The notes under the pieces were generated by a model. That model saw nothing but the letters and a program-made list of their open reading frames with translations, searched no databases and had not been told where the DNA came from. A DNA stretch of 64,000 nucleotides from Alcanivoracaceae bacterium. GTDB lineage: Bacteria; Pseudomonadota; Gammaproteobacteria; Xanthomonadales; Marinicellaceae. Positions 10,316 to 19,944 of this stretch are shown one piece after another (position 1 is the stretch's first letter; every line of letters begins with the position of its first letter). A program made the position numbers and the translations under genes. Location: assembly GCA_016744455.1 (NCBI GenBank), contig JADGEI010000007.1:62001-126000 (forward strand). The letters run 5' to 3'.

Positions 10316-11041
10316 TTATTTTTCAATCCACGCTTTCCTGAGCTTGTAAGTATCTAAATGTATTTGGTAATTTTTGAGGTTGAGTTTCCTCTGATTCATC
10401 TCAAAAATTACCCACTCTTGAAGTTTAATTGCTGCATTAAAATCAGCCACGGAAGCTAATACAGCGGCCTTTGTATCCCAAATGTAAAAAGGAATGCTTT
10501 TTTCATAAGGAAATGTTGACCAAAGTTCAGAAATTATTCTTAACGCTTTTTCAGGGTTTCTACAGTGTTTATCTTTTGAAGTTGCAAGGTTCCACGCATG
10601 GTTGTTAAAGGCAAGTTCGACCCCTTTTTTTTCGGCTTTTTCGTACCATTGATAAGCAGTTTGGCAATTTTTTTCAAACCCAGCTTTACCATGGTAATGG
10701 TAGGAGGCAATAAGCTCAAGCACACTAGCGACACCAAGATTGGCAGCCCTTTGCATCCAGATTAACGCTTCATCTTCTGTGGCTTCTACATTTAATTCAT
10801 AGGCTAAATCTTCCATGGCATGAGGATAGCCCATATCTGCAGCTTTCCTTAACCAAATCATAGCCTCATCGTAATCTGCATTAAAATCATCTGAGCCATC
10901 AAATAATGTAGATGCAATAAAATATGCTACTTCGGCGTTACCATTTTCAACTTGAGAAATTAACGCATCAGGGACAATAAAATCTTCCTTGGCATAACTG
11001 CACGCAGCACATAAAAGTAATATAAAGAGTTTAATATTCAT
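10316..11041 (-). CDS. Sel1-repeat secreted protein coupled to murL-murD2
   Basis: The 241-residue product has a signal peptide or lipoprotein-like leader (MNIKLFILLLCAACSYAKED; LLCAAC could act as a lipobox) and Sel1-like repeats: EVAYFIASTLFDGSDDFNADYDEAMIWLRKAADMGYPHAMEDLAY, then EDEALIWMQRAANLGVASVLELIASYH, then QTAYQWYEKAEKKGVELAFNN. Sel1 repeats form alpha-solenoids for protein-protein contacts. Its start overlaps the stop of the MurL-MurD2 gene by four bases (ATGA), so the two are translated together. A periplasmic scaffold for cell-wall growth is an inference from that coupling only. Confidence 0.75.
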   Translation of the reverse strand: MNIKLFILLLCAACSYAKEDFIVPDALISQVENGNAEVAYFIASTLFDGSDDFNADYDEAMIWLRKAADMGYPHAMEDLAYELNVEATEDEALIWMQRAANLGVASVLELIASYHYHGKAGFEKNCQTAYQWYEKAEKKGVELAFNNHAWNLATSKDKHCRNPEKALRIISELWSTFPYEKSIPFYIWDTKAAVLASVADFNAAIKLQEWVIFEMNQRKLNLKNYQIHLDTYKLRKAWIEK

Positions 11042-13608
11042 AATTTTTTGAGTTGTTGTTCAAAATATTCCCCTCTTTTGATATAACTTTTAAACTCATC
11101 AAAGCTTGGGGCACCTGGTGACAATAATATTGTATGCTCTAAAGGCGTGTGCTTCTTTGCATATAGTATAGATTGAGCTAATTTTTCGTGATAAAAATAA
11201 TTTTTATTTGATTTAATTGATTGTAAATAATTGAAAATAATTTTTCCGCTGGGGCCACTAAATATCATCAGTTTTGCAGGGTTATCATGTAACGATTGGG
11301 CAAACTCACTCCAATCATTTCCTCTATCATAACCGCCAACTAGTAAGGTGGTTTCATTTAACTTTAATGTCTGCATTGCAGCTAATGTTGCTATCGGAGT
11401 AGTAGCTATGCTATCATTTATAGCATAATGACCATTAATTTTCCCTAAGTTTTGTAAGCGATGGACCAATGGTTTAAACGATTTAATGGCATTGACACAT
11501 GTTGCTAATGTGAGGTTTAATTGTACACAAACGGTTAAGACCGCAGCAATATTTTGTAAATTGTGCAAGCCTATGAGTGCTGTATCATCAAGCGTAAAAA
11601 TCGTATTGTTATTATAGACTAAGTCGTTTCCTTTGATGCAAAAACCGTTTGTATGATTAAAGTAAATAATGCCTTTTCCATTAGCTAATTTTGCTAAATT
11701 TGAATTTTCAGCATTAATAATTTTGGTTTTTGCAAAATCTAATATTTTTAGTTTATCCCTGAAATAATTTTTACTACCTTTGTGCCAATCTACGTGTTCA
11801 GGATAAAGGTTTGTGACCACGGCAATGTCAGCTTTTATATTTCCGTCATAAATCTGAAAACTTGAGGCTTCGAGAACAATATAGTCATAGTTTGAGTCTG
11901 ATGATATTAGTGCTTGACCAATATTCCCTACTAAGTTCACTGTAGCACCACAGGCTTTAAGTACATGTGCTAATAGACTTACCGTAGTGCTTTTCCCTTT
12001 GGTTCCTGTAATTGCAATGACCGTTGTGTTTTTTTCATTTGCAAACCAAAGAGCTGTTGGTGAAGTAAATTGACATGTGGCCTCCTGTACTAGTAGATTA
12101 TAAGGACTGATTCCAGGAGATTTTATCACTAAGTCAAAGGTGTTAAGTAATTCTGCGTTGACCTCTTTTGTATAACATTTGTATTTTTCATCTTTTTCTT
12201 CCTCAGCGCATAAAACTGTAAAGTTAATTTGATTTTTCTCTAAATATTTGGCGGTTGCTTTCCCCTCAACTCCATAACCCCAAATTGCAATTTTTACACT
12301 TGTGTTTTGTAATTGAAGTAGCTTTAATAGCTTGGTCTTGTTGGTTTCGTTTTGCTTAAATGTTTTTTTAAAGTGTACGATTAAAGCATCATTTTTCCAT
12401 TCGTGTTGATTTTTAATCATAGCGAAGGCCTGTAGACTTTCTTCTATTTCGCCAACACATTCAAAAGGTTTAATGCCATTAATGCCTAGTAACTCAGAAA
12501 AGCCTTGTGCTTGTGTTTTATCATCAAGCATGTTTTTATTGAAAATATTTAGTAACTGTTGTTTTTTTATGAATGGTGCAAGCCCCAAAAAAACGAAGCG
12601 GCATTTCGGGCAATTACAACACCATTTTGTTTGATTGTTTTTAGAACCTTCGATATGGAAATTACGATTACAACTAGAAAAAACAGGGAAATATTTAGGA
12701 TACTTGGCAAATTTTTCAAGAATTTCTAATTCTGAAAATTGACGTTGCTGAGAGTAATAACGAACATTGTGGGTAATTTCATTTGCTATAATGGTAGAAA
12801 AATCTTCTTCGAATTCATAGCTTTTGGAATATTGGTGATTAACTTTGTCTCCATGTTTATTGATGGTGTTTTCACTGTCTGCAGATTTTTCATTGGAGAA
12901 AACAACCTCATCAAAATTATATAGTAAGGCACTTAAAACCGATATGGCTGAGTTTATAGCTGTTATAGGTACATGGCCATTAAAAGCTCCTTGAGAGTTA
13001 TATTTGATTAATTTAGGGTCAATTTTACGTTGAACTTGAATTAAGGGTAAATTTATAAATTTTGCTACATCTTTTATTAGCGTCGAATTTCCAACCATAA
13101 ACAAATTTAAATCATTTCCACGTTGTTTAAGTTCTTCAACAGTGACTAACGAGTCTTTTCCTCCACCTAAAGCGACTAGGAATTTAGGTGCAGATTGAAC
13201 CTTGGGTTGAGGTTTTATTTTTTGTTGTATTTGTGTTGTTGCAGTAAGAAAATCATTAATACCAATTAACTCCACGTGGTTTACATAAGCCAGTTCTGCT
13301 AAACCATGTTTCCAAGTCTTTGCAATGAAATGTCTCATGGTCTTAGAGGGCAAGACGTTTTCAAATATAATGTTTCTGGCCAAACCAGATTTATAATAGC
13401 TTACACCGGACATTAAATGGACTAATCTACATGCAGAATCAATTTCGTTACGCGTTGATATATCATTCTTTATGGTAAAAGAAGGAAATGACAAAGTTTC
13501 TGTGACTGTGCCAATTTGTTCTACTTCATAGTTCAAAAATAGTTGGTGTTTTGATCTGTCTAATTTCCAATCAAGAAATCTAAAGTTTTGATGAAATTTC
13601 TTTGTCAT
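11038..13608 (-). CDS. Bifunctional MurL epimerase - MurD2 ligase fusion (peptidoglycan D-Glu incorporation)
   Basis: The 856-residue protein joins two enzymes known as separate genes in Xanthomonas. Residues 1 to about 430 match MurL, the UDP-MurNAc-L-Ala-L-Glu epimerase: GGGKDSLV (148-155, ATP-pyrophosphatase-like loop), GHVPITAINSA (211-221), VNHQYSKS, a cysteine cluster WCCNCPKCRFVFL (329-341) and KPFECVGE. Residues about 437-856 are a Mur ligase of the MurD2 kind: Rossmann start AIWGYGVEGKAT, P-loop TGTKGKST (534-541), ASSFQIYDG, NLYPEHVDWH (600-609), a late HRLQNLGKINGHYAINDS and LLVGGYDRGND. MurD2 adds L-Glu to UDP-MurNAc-L-Ala; MurL then inverts it to D-Glu, replacing glutamate racemase plus MurD. 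The frame is unbroken across the junction. Confidence 0.88.
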   Translation of the reverse strand: MTKKFHQNFRFLDWKLDRSKHQLFLNYEVEQIGTVTETLSFPSFTIKNDISTRNEIDSACRLVHLMSGVSYYKSGLARNIIFENVLPSKTMRHFIAKTWKHGLAELAYVNHVELIGINDFLTATTQIQQKIKPQPKVQSAPKFLVALGGGKDSLVTVEELKQRGNDLNLFMVGNSTLIKDVAKFINLPLIQVQRKIDPKLIKYNSQGAFNGHVPITAINSAISVLSALLYNFDEVVFSNEKSADSENTINKHGDKVNHQYSKSYEFEEDFSTIIANEITHNVRYYSQQRQFSELEILEKFAKYPKYFPVFSSCNRNFHIEGSKNNQTKWCCNCPKCRFVFLGLAPFIKKQQLLNIFNKNMLDDKTQAQGFSELLGINGIKPFECVGEIEESLQAFAMIKNQHEWKNDALIVHFKKTFKQNETNKTKLLKLLQLQNTSVKIAIWGYGVEGKATAKYLEKNQINFTVLCAEEEKDEKYKCYTKEVNAELLNTFDLVIKSPGISPYNLLVQEATCQFTSPTALWFANEKNTTVIAITGTKGKSTTVSLLAHVLKACGATVNLVGNIGQALISSDSNYDYIVLEASSFQIYDGNIKADIAVVTNLYPEHVDWHKGSKNYFRDKLKILDFAKTKIINAENSNLAKLANGKGIIYFNHTNGFCIKGNDLVYNNNTIFTLDDTALIGLHNLQNIAAVLTVCVQLNLTLATCVNAIKSFKPLVHRLQNLGKINGHYAINDSIATTPIATLAAMQTLKLNETTLLVGGYDRGNDWSEFAQSLHDNPAKLMIFSGPSGKIIFNYLQSIKSNKNYFYHEKLAQSILYAKKHTPLEHTILLSPGAPSFDEFKSYIKRGEYFEQQLKKL

Positions 13609-13705
13609 AAAAAAGAATTAGGTTTACCAATAAAGTGAACGATGAATTTTATCTTATTATGGAGATTTACACAATTTCCATAAGTGCCTCATTTGAAAAC
13701 TATAT

Positions 13706-14329
13706 TTAGCTCAAAAGTTTTTTAATAATCGATTCATTGATAACTGCTTGTTTTGCGGTTTCTAATCGGTGTGCACGAACAATAGTTTTTAAGCCTTTCA
13801 GGGCATCTTCGAAATCGTCATTGATGACTAAATAGTCGGCTTCACCGTAATGTGATATTTCATTCAAAGATTTTTCCATTCGGGCATCAATGACTTCTTT
13901 TGAGTCTTGACCACGATTTTCCAATCGATCACGTAAGTCCTGAATACTAGGTGGTAATATGAATATGCTAATGGCATCAGGGCGGCGTTTTTTTATCAGT
14001 TGCGCACCTTGCCAGTCGATTTCAAGAACGACATCGTGGCCCTCGTGAAGCATTTTGTCGACAGATTCTTGAGATGTTCCATAATAGTTCCCAAAGACTT
14101 CTGCGTACTCTAAAAAGTCGCCAGCAGTCATTTTTTGTTTGAATTTTTCAGTCTCAATAAAATGGTAGTGGTAACCATCAATTTCACGTGGACGAATGTT
14201 GCGTGTAGTTGATGATATGGATAATTTCAAATGGTTAGTATCACGAACAAGTGCATTGACTAAGCTTGTTTTGCCAGTGCCTGAAGGTGCTGAAACGATA
14301 AATAGTGTGCCAATTAATTTTCCTATCAT
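13706..14329 (-). CDS. gmk: Guanylate kinase
   Basis: The 207-residue enzyme phosphorylates GMP to GDP. Motifs: P-loop SAPSGTGKTS, the GMP-binding STTRNIRPREIDGYHYHF, GNYYGTS, and DVVLEIDWQGAQLIKKR, followed by the lid RLENRGQDSKEVIDARM. It starts 5 bases after the yicC stop, so the two are one operon, as in many gammaproteobacteria. Confidence 0.97.
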   Translation of the reverse strand: MIGKLIGTLFIVSAPSGTGKTSLVNALVRDTNHLKLSISSTTRNIRPREIDGYHYHFIETEKFKQKMTAGDFLEYAEVFGNYYGTSQESVDKMLHEGHDVVLEIDWQGAQLIKKRRPDAISIFILPPSIQDLRDRLENRGQDSKEVIDARMEKSLNEISHYGEADYLVINDDFEDALKGLKTIVRAHRLETAKQAVINESIIKKLLS

Positions 14330-14334
14330 AATAG

Positions 14335-15207
14335 TTATTCTATGTTTTGAACTTGTTCACGCATTTGCTCAATGGCTACTTTTAGATTAATGCTGGATTG
14401 TGAAGTCAGTATGGTAGCAGATTTGGACCCAATGGTGTTAGCCTCTCGGTGTAATTCTTGTATCAGGAAATCCAGCCTACGCCCTACAGGCTCATCAAGT
14501 TCAATTACACGTTGAATCTCTGTAATATGAGTATTTAATCTATCGGTTTCTTCAATAATATCAGCTTTTTGTAGTAATATTGCAAGTTCCTGCTCAAAAC
14601 GGTCTTCGTTATGATCGACATCAATTTCTTTCAATTTGGTTAATAAACGGTCCTTTAAGCCTTTTTGAATGTCAGGAATATGTTTTTCTACTAAATTTTT
14701 AGTTTCAAGTATGGTGTCTAATTTTTCTAATAAGACGATTTTTAGAGATTCGCCTTCTCGAATGCGTGCTTTGAGTAATTTCTCTGTTACATTTTTTATT
14801 AAATCTAAAGTAGTTTGTTGTAATTCAGTGGTGTCTTTTGGTGTTTGAATGACCAATTGTGGCCAAGTTAAGATGTCCATGGTATTAAAGTCTGTATTGA
14901 CGTCAATAACTTTTTTGTTTATTTCTTCATTGCAATGCAATAGTTGTTGCAACATAGGAAGGTTAATACTTAAGTCATTGATATCTGCATCTGGGTTAGG
15001 GTAATATTTAATGAAGACTTCTACCTTTCCACGACTTAAATAAGTTGATAATAGTTTGCGAATTTTACCCTCAGACTTTCTTAAAAAATCAGGTTGCCTT
15101 ATGGTAGTGTCTAAGAAACGTTGGTTTACAGAGCGCATTTCGCAGGTAAATCTTCCGTATGGAGTTTGGATATCGCCATTGGCGAATGCGGTCATGGATT
15201 TAAGCAT
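14335..15207 (-). CDS. yicC: YicC-family endoribonuclease
   Basis: The 290-residue product opens MLKSMTAFANGDIQTPYGRFTCEMRSVNQRFLD, the typical YicC_N start, and ends with the DUF1732 segment (EPVGRRLDFLIQELHREANTIGSKS ... VAIEQMREQVQNIE). YicC is a single-strand-preferring endoribonuclease implicated in small-RNA turnover in E. coli. It precedes gmk and lies opposite rph, a conserved neighbourhood here split by the peroxiredoxin gene. Confidence 0.93.
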   Translation of the reverse strand: MLKSMTAFANGDIQTPYGRFTCEMRSVNQRFLDTTIRQPDFLRKSEGKIRKLLSTYLSRGKVEVFIKYYPNPDADINDLSINLPMLQQLLHCNEEINKKVIDVNTDFNTMDILTWPQLVIQTPKDTTELQQTTLDLIKNVTEKLLKARIREGESLKIVLLEKLDTILETKNLVEKHIPDIQKGLKDRLLTKLKEIDVDHNEDRFEQELAILLQKADIIEETDRLNTHITEIQRVIELDEPVGRRLDFLIQELHREANTIGSKSATILTSQSSINLKVAIEQMREQVQNIE

Positions 15208-15244
15208 ATCAATAAAATGTAATCTAAAGTATTACGCATTATAC

Positions 15245-15275
15245 AAAAAACCCATGTAAAGGTACATGGGTTTTT
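15245..15275 (-). terminator. Bidirectional hairpin terminator after the peroxiredoxin-glutaredoxin gene
   Basis: AAAAAACCCATGTA - AAGG - TACATGGGTTTTT is a perfect stem with T tracts on both strands. On the minus strand it ends the peroxiredoxin transcript and separates it from yicC-gmk. Confidence 0.85.
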
Positions 15276-15299
15276 CTAATGAAATAGAATGGTTGATGT

Positions 15300-16025
15300 T
15301 TATTTTAAAAATTCTTCTAGTTCAGAACTTCCTCCAATTAATTTCCCATCAATGAAAATTTGAGGAACGCCGCCGCCGCCACTAAGTGCTCGTGTAGTAA
15401 TATGTGTGGCATCTTTACCTATGACGATTTCTTCATAAGTCATGCCTTTCGCATTTAGCATTTCTTTGGCTTTCATACAAAACGGGCAGGTATCCTTACT
15501 AATGACAACGACTGATGAAGGGGGTTTAGCATCAGTATTGATATAATCAAGCATGGTATCAGCATCAGACACGCCAAATGGATCACCAGGTGTTTCTTCT
15601 TCAATAAACATTTTTTCAATCACACCGTTTTTAACCAACATGGAGTAACGCCATGATCTTTTCCCAAATCCTATTGCATCTTTCTCTACTAATAAACCCA
15701 TGCCATCGGTAAAATCACCATTGCCATCAGGTAATAATTTAACATTTTTCACCTGTAGGTCTTTTGCCCATGCGTTCATGACAAACGTATCGTTAACACT
15801 AATACAGTAAACTTCATCTATGCCGTTATCCTTCATAACTGGAGTAAGTTGGTCATAACGCGGTAAATGTGAAGCTGAACACGTTGGTGTGAATGCGCCA
15901 GGTAAGGAAAATACCACGACTGTCTTATCTGCGAATAAGTCATTAGTTGACCATTTGGCCCAGTCAAAATTATGGCGTACAGGAAAGTCTACTTGAGGAA
16001 CGTTTTGTCCAGTTTTATCTTGCAT
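15300..16025 (-). CDS. Hybrid peroxiredoxin (Prx5)-glutaredoxin
   Basis: I place the start at the ATG at 16025 (MQDKTGQNVPQVDFPVR), preceded by AAGAGAAG, giving 241 residues; the ORF-track start at 16196 would overlap rph and add a non-homologous leader. Residues 1 to about 160 are a Prx5-type peroxiredoxin with SLPGAFTPTCSASHLPRY (peroxidatic Cys) and KRSWRYSMLVKNG. Residues about 165-241 are a glutaredoxin with CPFCMKAKEML and GGGGVPQIFIDGKLIGGSSEL. Such fusions reduce peroxides with glutathione directly, the Grx domain recycling the Prx cysteine. It sits between terminator and divergent rph as a single-gene unit. Confidence 0.93.
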   Translation of the reverse strand: MQDKTGQNVPQVDFPVRHNFDWAKWSTNDLFADKTVVVFSLPGAFTPTCSASHLPRYDQLTPVMKDNGIDEVYCISVNDTFVMNAWAKDLQVKNVKLLPDGNGDFTDGMGLLVEKDAIGFGKRSWRYSMLVKNGVIEKMFIEEETPGDPFGVSDADTMLDYINTDAKPPSSVVVISKDTCPFCMKAKEMLNAKGMTYEEIVIGKDATHITTRALSGGGGVPQIFIDGKLIGGSSELEEFLK

Positions 16026-16163
16026 ATTTCTTCTCTTGTTTAAAATAATCGAACTATTATCTACTAACATTAGGCAAATGTATATTTGAATGTTTCTATT
16101 GTAATGTATTAAAAAATAGAACATTGGTTTAAAATACATGTTTCTAACTAATATAAAGATACG

Positions 16164-16883
16164 ATGCAAAGACCTAGTAAGCGTAATAACAATCAACTAA
16201 GAGATATTAAGATAACAAGGAACTACACCATACATGCTGAAGGTTCTGTACTCATTGAGTGTGGGAATACCAAAGTATTATGTAATGCATCAGTGGAGGA
16301 TCGCGTTCCTATGTGGTTACGTGGAAAAGGTAAAGGTTGGGTAACAGCTGAATATGGCATGTTGCCTCGCTCAACTAATTCTCGTATGCGTCGTGAAGCG
16401 GCTGCGGGAAAACAAGGGGGCAGAACCATGGAGATTCAACGATTGATTGCACGGTCATTGCGTGCTGTTGTGGATTTAAAAGCCTTAGGCGAAAGGATTA
16501 TAACAGTTGATTGTGATGTTATCCAAGCGGATGGTGGTACAAGAACGGCGTCTATTACTGGTGCGTATGTGGCGATGGCAGATGCTATTAATAAACTCTT
16601 AGAGGAAGGCACTCTTAAGAAAAACCCAATTCATGGAGAAATTGCAGCAATTTCTGTTGGGATATACGAAGGTGAGCCAGTATTGGATTTGGATTACCCT
16701 GAGGACTCAAATGCTGAAACAGATATGAATGTTGTAATGAATGGTTTAGGGCACTTTATCGAAGTTCAAGGAACAGCAGAAGGGCATGCCTTTAGCCGTA
16801 ATGAAATGAATAATATGTTGGACTTGGCTGAATTAGGAATCAATCAATTAATGGCAGAACAAAGACAGGCGCTTGATGGATAA
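16164..16883 (+). CDS. rph: Ribonuclease PH
   Basis: The 239-residue phosphorolytic exonuclease trims tRNA 3' ends. It closely follows the family sequence: [107 protein letters not shown], and [10 protein letters not shown]...EVQGTAEG. It appears full length, without the C-terminal frameshift known from E. coli K-12. The rdgB start overlaps its end by 8 bases. Confidence 0.97.
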   Translation: MQRPSKRNNNQLRDIKITRNYTIHAEGSVLIECGNTKVLCNASVEDRVPMWLRGKGKGWVTAEYGMLPRSTNSRMRREAAAGKQGGRTMEIQRLIARSLRAVVDLKALGERIITVDCDVIQADGGTRTASITGAYVAMADAINKLLEEGTLKKNPIHGEIAAISVGIYEGEPVLDLDYPEDSNAETDMNVVMNGLGHFIEVQGTAEGHAFSRNEMNNMLDLAELGINQLMAEQRQALDG

Positions 16884-17481
16884 GGTTATTCTAGCTAGTG
16901 GTAATCAAGGTAAACTACTAGAGTTACAAGACATACTTAGTGGGTTGCCTTTTGAATTGGTTCCACAACCAACAACCCATGAGTATGAAATAGAAGAAAC
17001 GGGCACCACATTTGTGGAGAATGCTATTATAAAGGCGAGACATGCAGCAAAATTAAGTGGTATGCCTGCGATAGCTGACGACTCAGGACTTGTAATTAAA
17101 TCATTAAATGGTGAGCCAGGAATAAAAACCGCGAGGTATGCTGGAGTTGGATGTAGTCCACAAGACAATATGGACTTGATCCTTAAAAGGTTAAATCCTT
17201 TTGAGAAGAGAAGTCAACGTAAAGCTACGTTTGTTTGTGCCTTGGTTTATTTGCGAAGTGCTGCGGATCCTTTGCCTGTTATTGCTGTTGGTCAATGGCA
17301 TGGTGCAATTACACGAGAAAAGCATGGTGATGCTGGGTTTGGTTATGATCCTGTGTTTTGGGATTTTAAACATAAATTGACCGCGGCTCAAATGCCTAAG
17401 CAGCTAAAGACACAGTTGTCTCATCGTGGCAAAGCTTGTAGAAAATTAAAAAAGAAACTTGTAAAGGTATGGGACAAATAA
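16876..17481 (+). CDS. rdgB: XTP/dITP diphosphatase (RdgB/HAM1)
   Basis: This enzyme clears non-canonical purine triphosphates such as dITP and XTP. I choose the ATG at 16876 ([17 protein letters not shown]) over the TTG one codon earlier; it gives 201 residues. Motifs: [60 protein letters not shown] and SHRGKA. It overlaps both rph and hemW, so the three genes form a tightly packed operon. Confidence 0.95.
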   Translation: MDKVILASGNQGKLLELQDILSGLPFELVPQPTTHEYEIEETGTTFVENAIIKARHAAKLSGMPAIADDSGLVIKSLNGEPGIKTARYAGVGCSPQDNMDLILKRLNPFEKRSQRKATFVCALVYLRSAADPLPVIAVGQWHGAITREKHGDAGFGYDPVFWDFKHKLTAAQMPKQLKTQLSHRGKACRKLKKKLVKVWDK

Positions 17482-18617
17482 TACCGCCACCTTTAAGTCT
17501 TTATATACATTTTCCATGGTGCATAAAAAAGTGCCCTTATTGTGATTTCAATTCTCATAAGTTAAAGGAAGATTTTAATGAAAGTCTTTATATTGATAAG
17601 CTCATCTCTGATCTAGAGCAAGATGTGCCTTTGGTATGGGGGAGGCCAATACATTCTGTCTTTATGGGTGGAGGAACTCCAAGTTTGTTTTCAGCAGAGT
17701 CTGTCGAGAGATTGTTAAATGCTGTTAGGAGTTTGCTACAGTGTAAACCTGGTATGGAAGTGACCATGGAAGTAAACCCAGGAACAGGGGAGTATGATAA
17801 TTTTGTCGGTTATAAAAAATCTGGTGTAAATAGACTGTCAATTGGTATACAAAGTTTGAAAGACGGCAACTTAAAAGCATTGGGCAGAATCCATTCATCT
17901 CAACAAGCGATTGATGTTTACCATAGGGCAAGACAAGCCGGTTTTGACAATATTAATTTAGATATGATGTTTGCCTTACCTAGACAAACACTATTAGACT
18001 CAAAACAAGATTTGCTCAAGTTGATAGAGTTACAACCTAATCACATTTCCTATTATCAATTGACAATTGAGCCGAATACGCTTTTTTCGTACAATACTCC
18101 AGAGAAACTACCCGATAATTATGAATTAGAATTAATGTATTTGCAAGGCAATAAAATTTTGGAAAAAAATGGTTATAAGCAATATGAAGTTTCTGCGTAC
18201 ATGAGAGAAAATGATAATTGCCAACACAATATGAATTATTGGCAGTTTGGTGATTATTTAGGGATTGGTGCTGGAGCTCACAGTAAAATTACATTTGCTA
18301 GTGATAATAGTGTTAAACGTTATGTGAAGTTTAAACTTCCCAAAACATATATGTCACAAGATAAAAATTTTAGGCAAGAAGAGAAATTGTTAACGACTGA
18401 TGATTTGATTTTTGAATACATGTTAAATGCAGTGAGAGTAAAGAAAAGTATAGCTTTAAATGATTTCACTTCTAGAACAGGAATAAAGTCTTCTGTTTTA
18501 GTTGATAAATTACAAACACCAATTAAAAAGAAGTGGGTGGTTATGAAGAATGAAACATTAGAGATTACTGCAAAAGGTTTTCTAATTAGTGACGAAATTA
18601 TTAAATTGTTATTGTGA
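17469..18617 (+). CDS. hemW: Radical SAM heme chaperone HemW
   Basis: The 382-residue product has the radical-SAM cluster motif WCIKKCPYCDFNSH, the SAM-binding GGGTPSL, EVNPGT and the family segment SIGIQSLKDGNLKALGRIHS. HemW resembles the oxygen-independent coproporphyrinogen oxidase HemN but lacks its activity and delivers heme to respiratory enzymes; the CPYCDFNSH form separates it from HemN. It overlaps rdgB by 13 bases and ends the rph-rdgB-hemW operon. Confidence 0.93.
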   Translation: MGQIIPPPLSLYIHFPWCIKKCPYCDFNSHKLKEDFNESLYIDKLISDLEQDVPLVWGRPIHSVFMGGGTPSLFSAESVERLLNAVRSLLQCKPGMEVTMEVNPGTGEYDNFVGYKKSGVNRLSIGIQSLKDGNLKALGRIHSSQQAIDVYHRARQAGFDNINLDMMFALPRQTLLDSKQDLLKLIELQPNHISYYQLTIEPNTLFSYNTPEKLPDNYELELMYLQGNKILEKNGYKQYEVSAYMRENDNCQHNMNYWQFGDYLGIGAGAHSKITFASDNSVKRYVKFKLPKTYMSQDKNFRQEEKLLTTDDLIFEYMLNAVRVKKSIALNDFTSRTGIKSSVLVDKLQTPIKKKWVVMKNETLEITAKGFLISDEIIKLLL

Positions 18618-18768
18618 TTATGCTTGAATTTGTAATGATAATATAGGTTTTAACGAATTTATGGAATTATTAAAAGCTAAAAAAAAATGAAATTATTCTT
18701 GCTTTTTCAATGCTTTAAGAGTTATTCTTACGACAGTTTCTTAAAAGATGCATAAGAAAGTGTGAAAC

Positions 18769-18784
18769 TGTGATGTATTACACA
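18769..18784 (+). promoter_or_regulatory. CRP/Vfr/Clp-like palindrome upstream of pilM
   Basis: TGTGA-TGTATT-ACACA lies in the 268-base gap between hemW and pilM, about 100 bases before the pilM start. It differs from the CRP consensus TGTGA-N6-TCACA at one position. The rest of the gap is A/T rich with no ORF; the -10 candidates are too many to choose from. Confidence 0.35.
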
Positions 18785-18885
18785 AAAAAAAATGACTAAT
18801 TTTGTTCTTATACAAACACGATTAGTGTAGTAAAAAAACAAAATTATTTTACTAAAATAAATAACTATAAAATAGAGAGAAGGTT

Positions 18886-19944
18886 GTGGGGTTGTTTTCA
18901 AGTAACAAAATGCAATTATTCGGAGTGGATGTTAGTTCATCCGCTGTCAAAGTTCTGCAATTAAGCAAATCAGGTAAAAAATACAAAATTGAACATTATG
19001 GTGTCGATGCCTTGCCTGATAATGCGGTCGTAGAAAAGAATATTACCGAAGTAGATAGAGTTTCAGCAGCTATAAGAAATGCGGTGAAAAGAGCAGGGAT
19101 AAAGCTTAAAAATGTCGCAATAGCTGTCTCTGGTTCTGCTGTAATTACTAAAACCATCAATATGCCTTCAGATTTAACTGAAGATGAATTGGAAGAACAG
19201 CTGTCTTTAGATGCCAATCAGTACATTCCATATCCAATAGAAGAGGTTAGCCTTGACTTTAATATTCTAGGCCCTGTTGAAAATACTCCGGAAATGTCAC
19301 ATGTATTAATAGCATGTTCAAGAACTGAGAATGTTGACGTCTGTGTCGAAACTATTGAAGGTGCAGGGTTAAATACATCAGTCATTGATGTTGAATCGTT
19401 TGCAGTTGAAGCAACTTATAATCTGATGAAAGATGGGTTAGGGCTTGAAGATGATGAAATAGTCGCTTTATTCGATATTGGTGCTACAACAACGACTTTA
19501 CACATAATGTATCAAGGAAGAAGTATTTATACTCGAGACCAAACCTTTGGAGGCAAACAATTAACAGATGAAATTATTCAAAGGTATGGGTTATCTGTTG
19601 AGGAAGCTGGGTTAGCTAAAAGACAGGGTGGATTACCGGAAAGTTATGAAAGTGAAGTGTTGCAAAGTTTTAGTGATTCTTTAATACAACAAATTAGTAG
19701 AGCACTGCAGTTTTTCTTTTCTGCTACAGAATTTAATAATGTTGATAAAATTATTTTAGGTGGTGGAACGGCTTCCATTGCTAATTTAGTTGAATTAACA
19801 GAACAACAAATAGGTGTGCCAGTGCAACTTGTTAACCCTATGGAAAACTTAGCACTCGCTTCTAGAATTGACGAGATAGCAATTATCGAAGATTCACCCG
19901 CGTTAATGACCGTGATTGGTCTAGCATTGAGGACATTTGACTAA
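18886..19944 (+). CDS. pilM: Type IV pilus assembly protein PilM
   Basis: The 352-residue actin-like ATPase fold protein sits on the cytoplasmic side of the type IV pilus alignment complex and binds the N-terminus of PilN. It starts at GTG (AGAGAGAAGG upstream) with MGLFSSNKMQLFGVDVSSSAVKVLQLSK; actin-like phosphate and adenosine loops are seen at LFDIGATTTTLHIM and IILGGGTASIANL. The pilN start overlaps its last base. Confidence 0.96.
   Translation: MGLFSSNKMQLFGVDVSSSAVKVLQLSKSGKKYKIEHYGVDALPDNAVVEKNITEVDRVSAAIRNAVKRAGIKLKNVAIAVSGSAVITKTINMPSDLTEDELEEQLSLDANQYIPYPIEEVSLDFNILGPVENTPEMSHVLIACSRTENVDVCVETIEGAGLNTSVIDVESFAVEATYNLMKDGLGLEDDEIVALFDIGATTTTLHIMYQGRSIYTRDQTFGGKQLTDEIIQRYGLSVEEAGLAKRQGGLPESYESEVLQSFSDSLIQQISRALQFFFSATEFNNVDKIILGGGTASIANLVELTEQQIGVPVQLVNPMENLALASRIDEIAIIEDSPALMTVIGLALRTFD

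Noticed and set aside
16026-16196. Longer N-terminus of the peroxiredoxin-glutaredoxin ORF
   Set aside because: It overlaps rph, adds a non-homologous leader and lacks the ribosome site found at ATG 16025.
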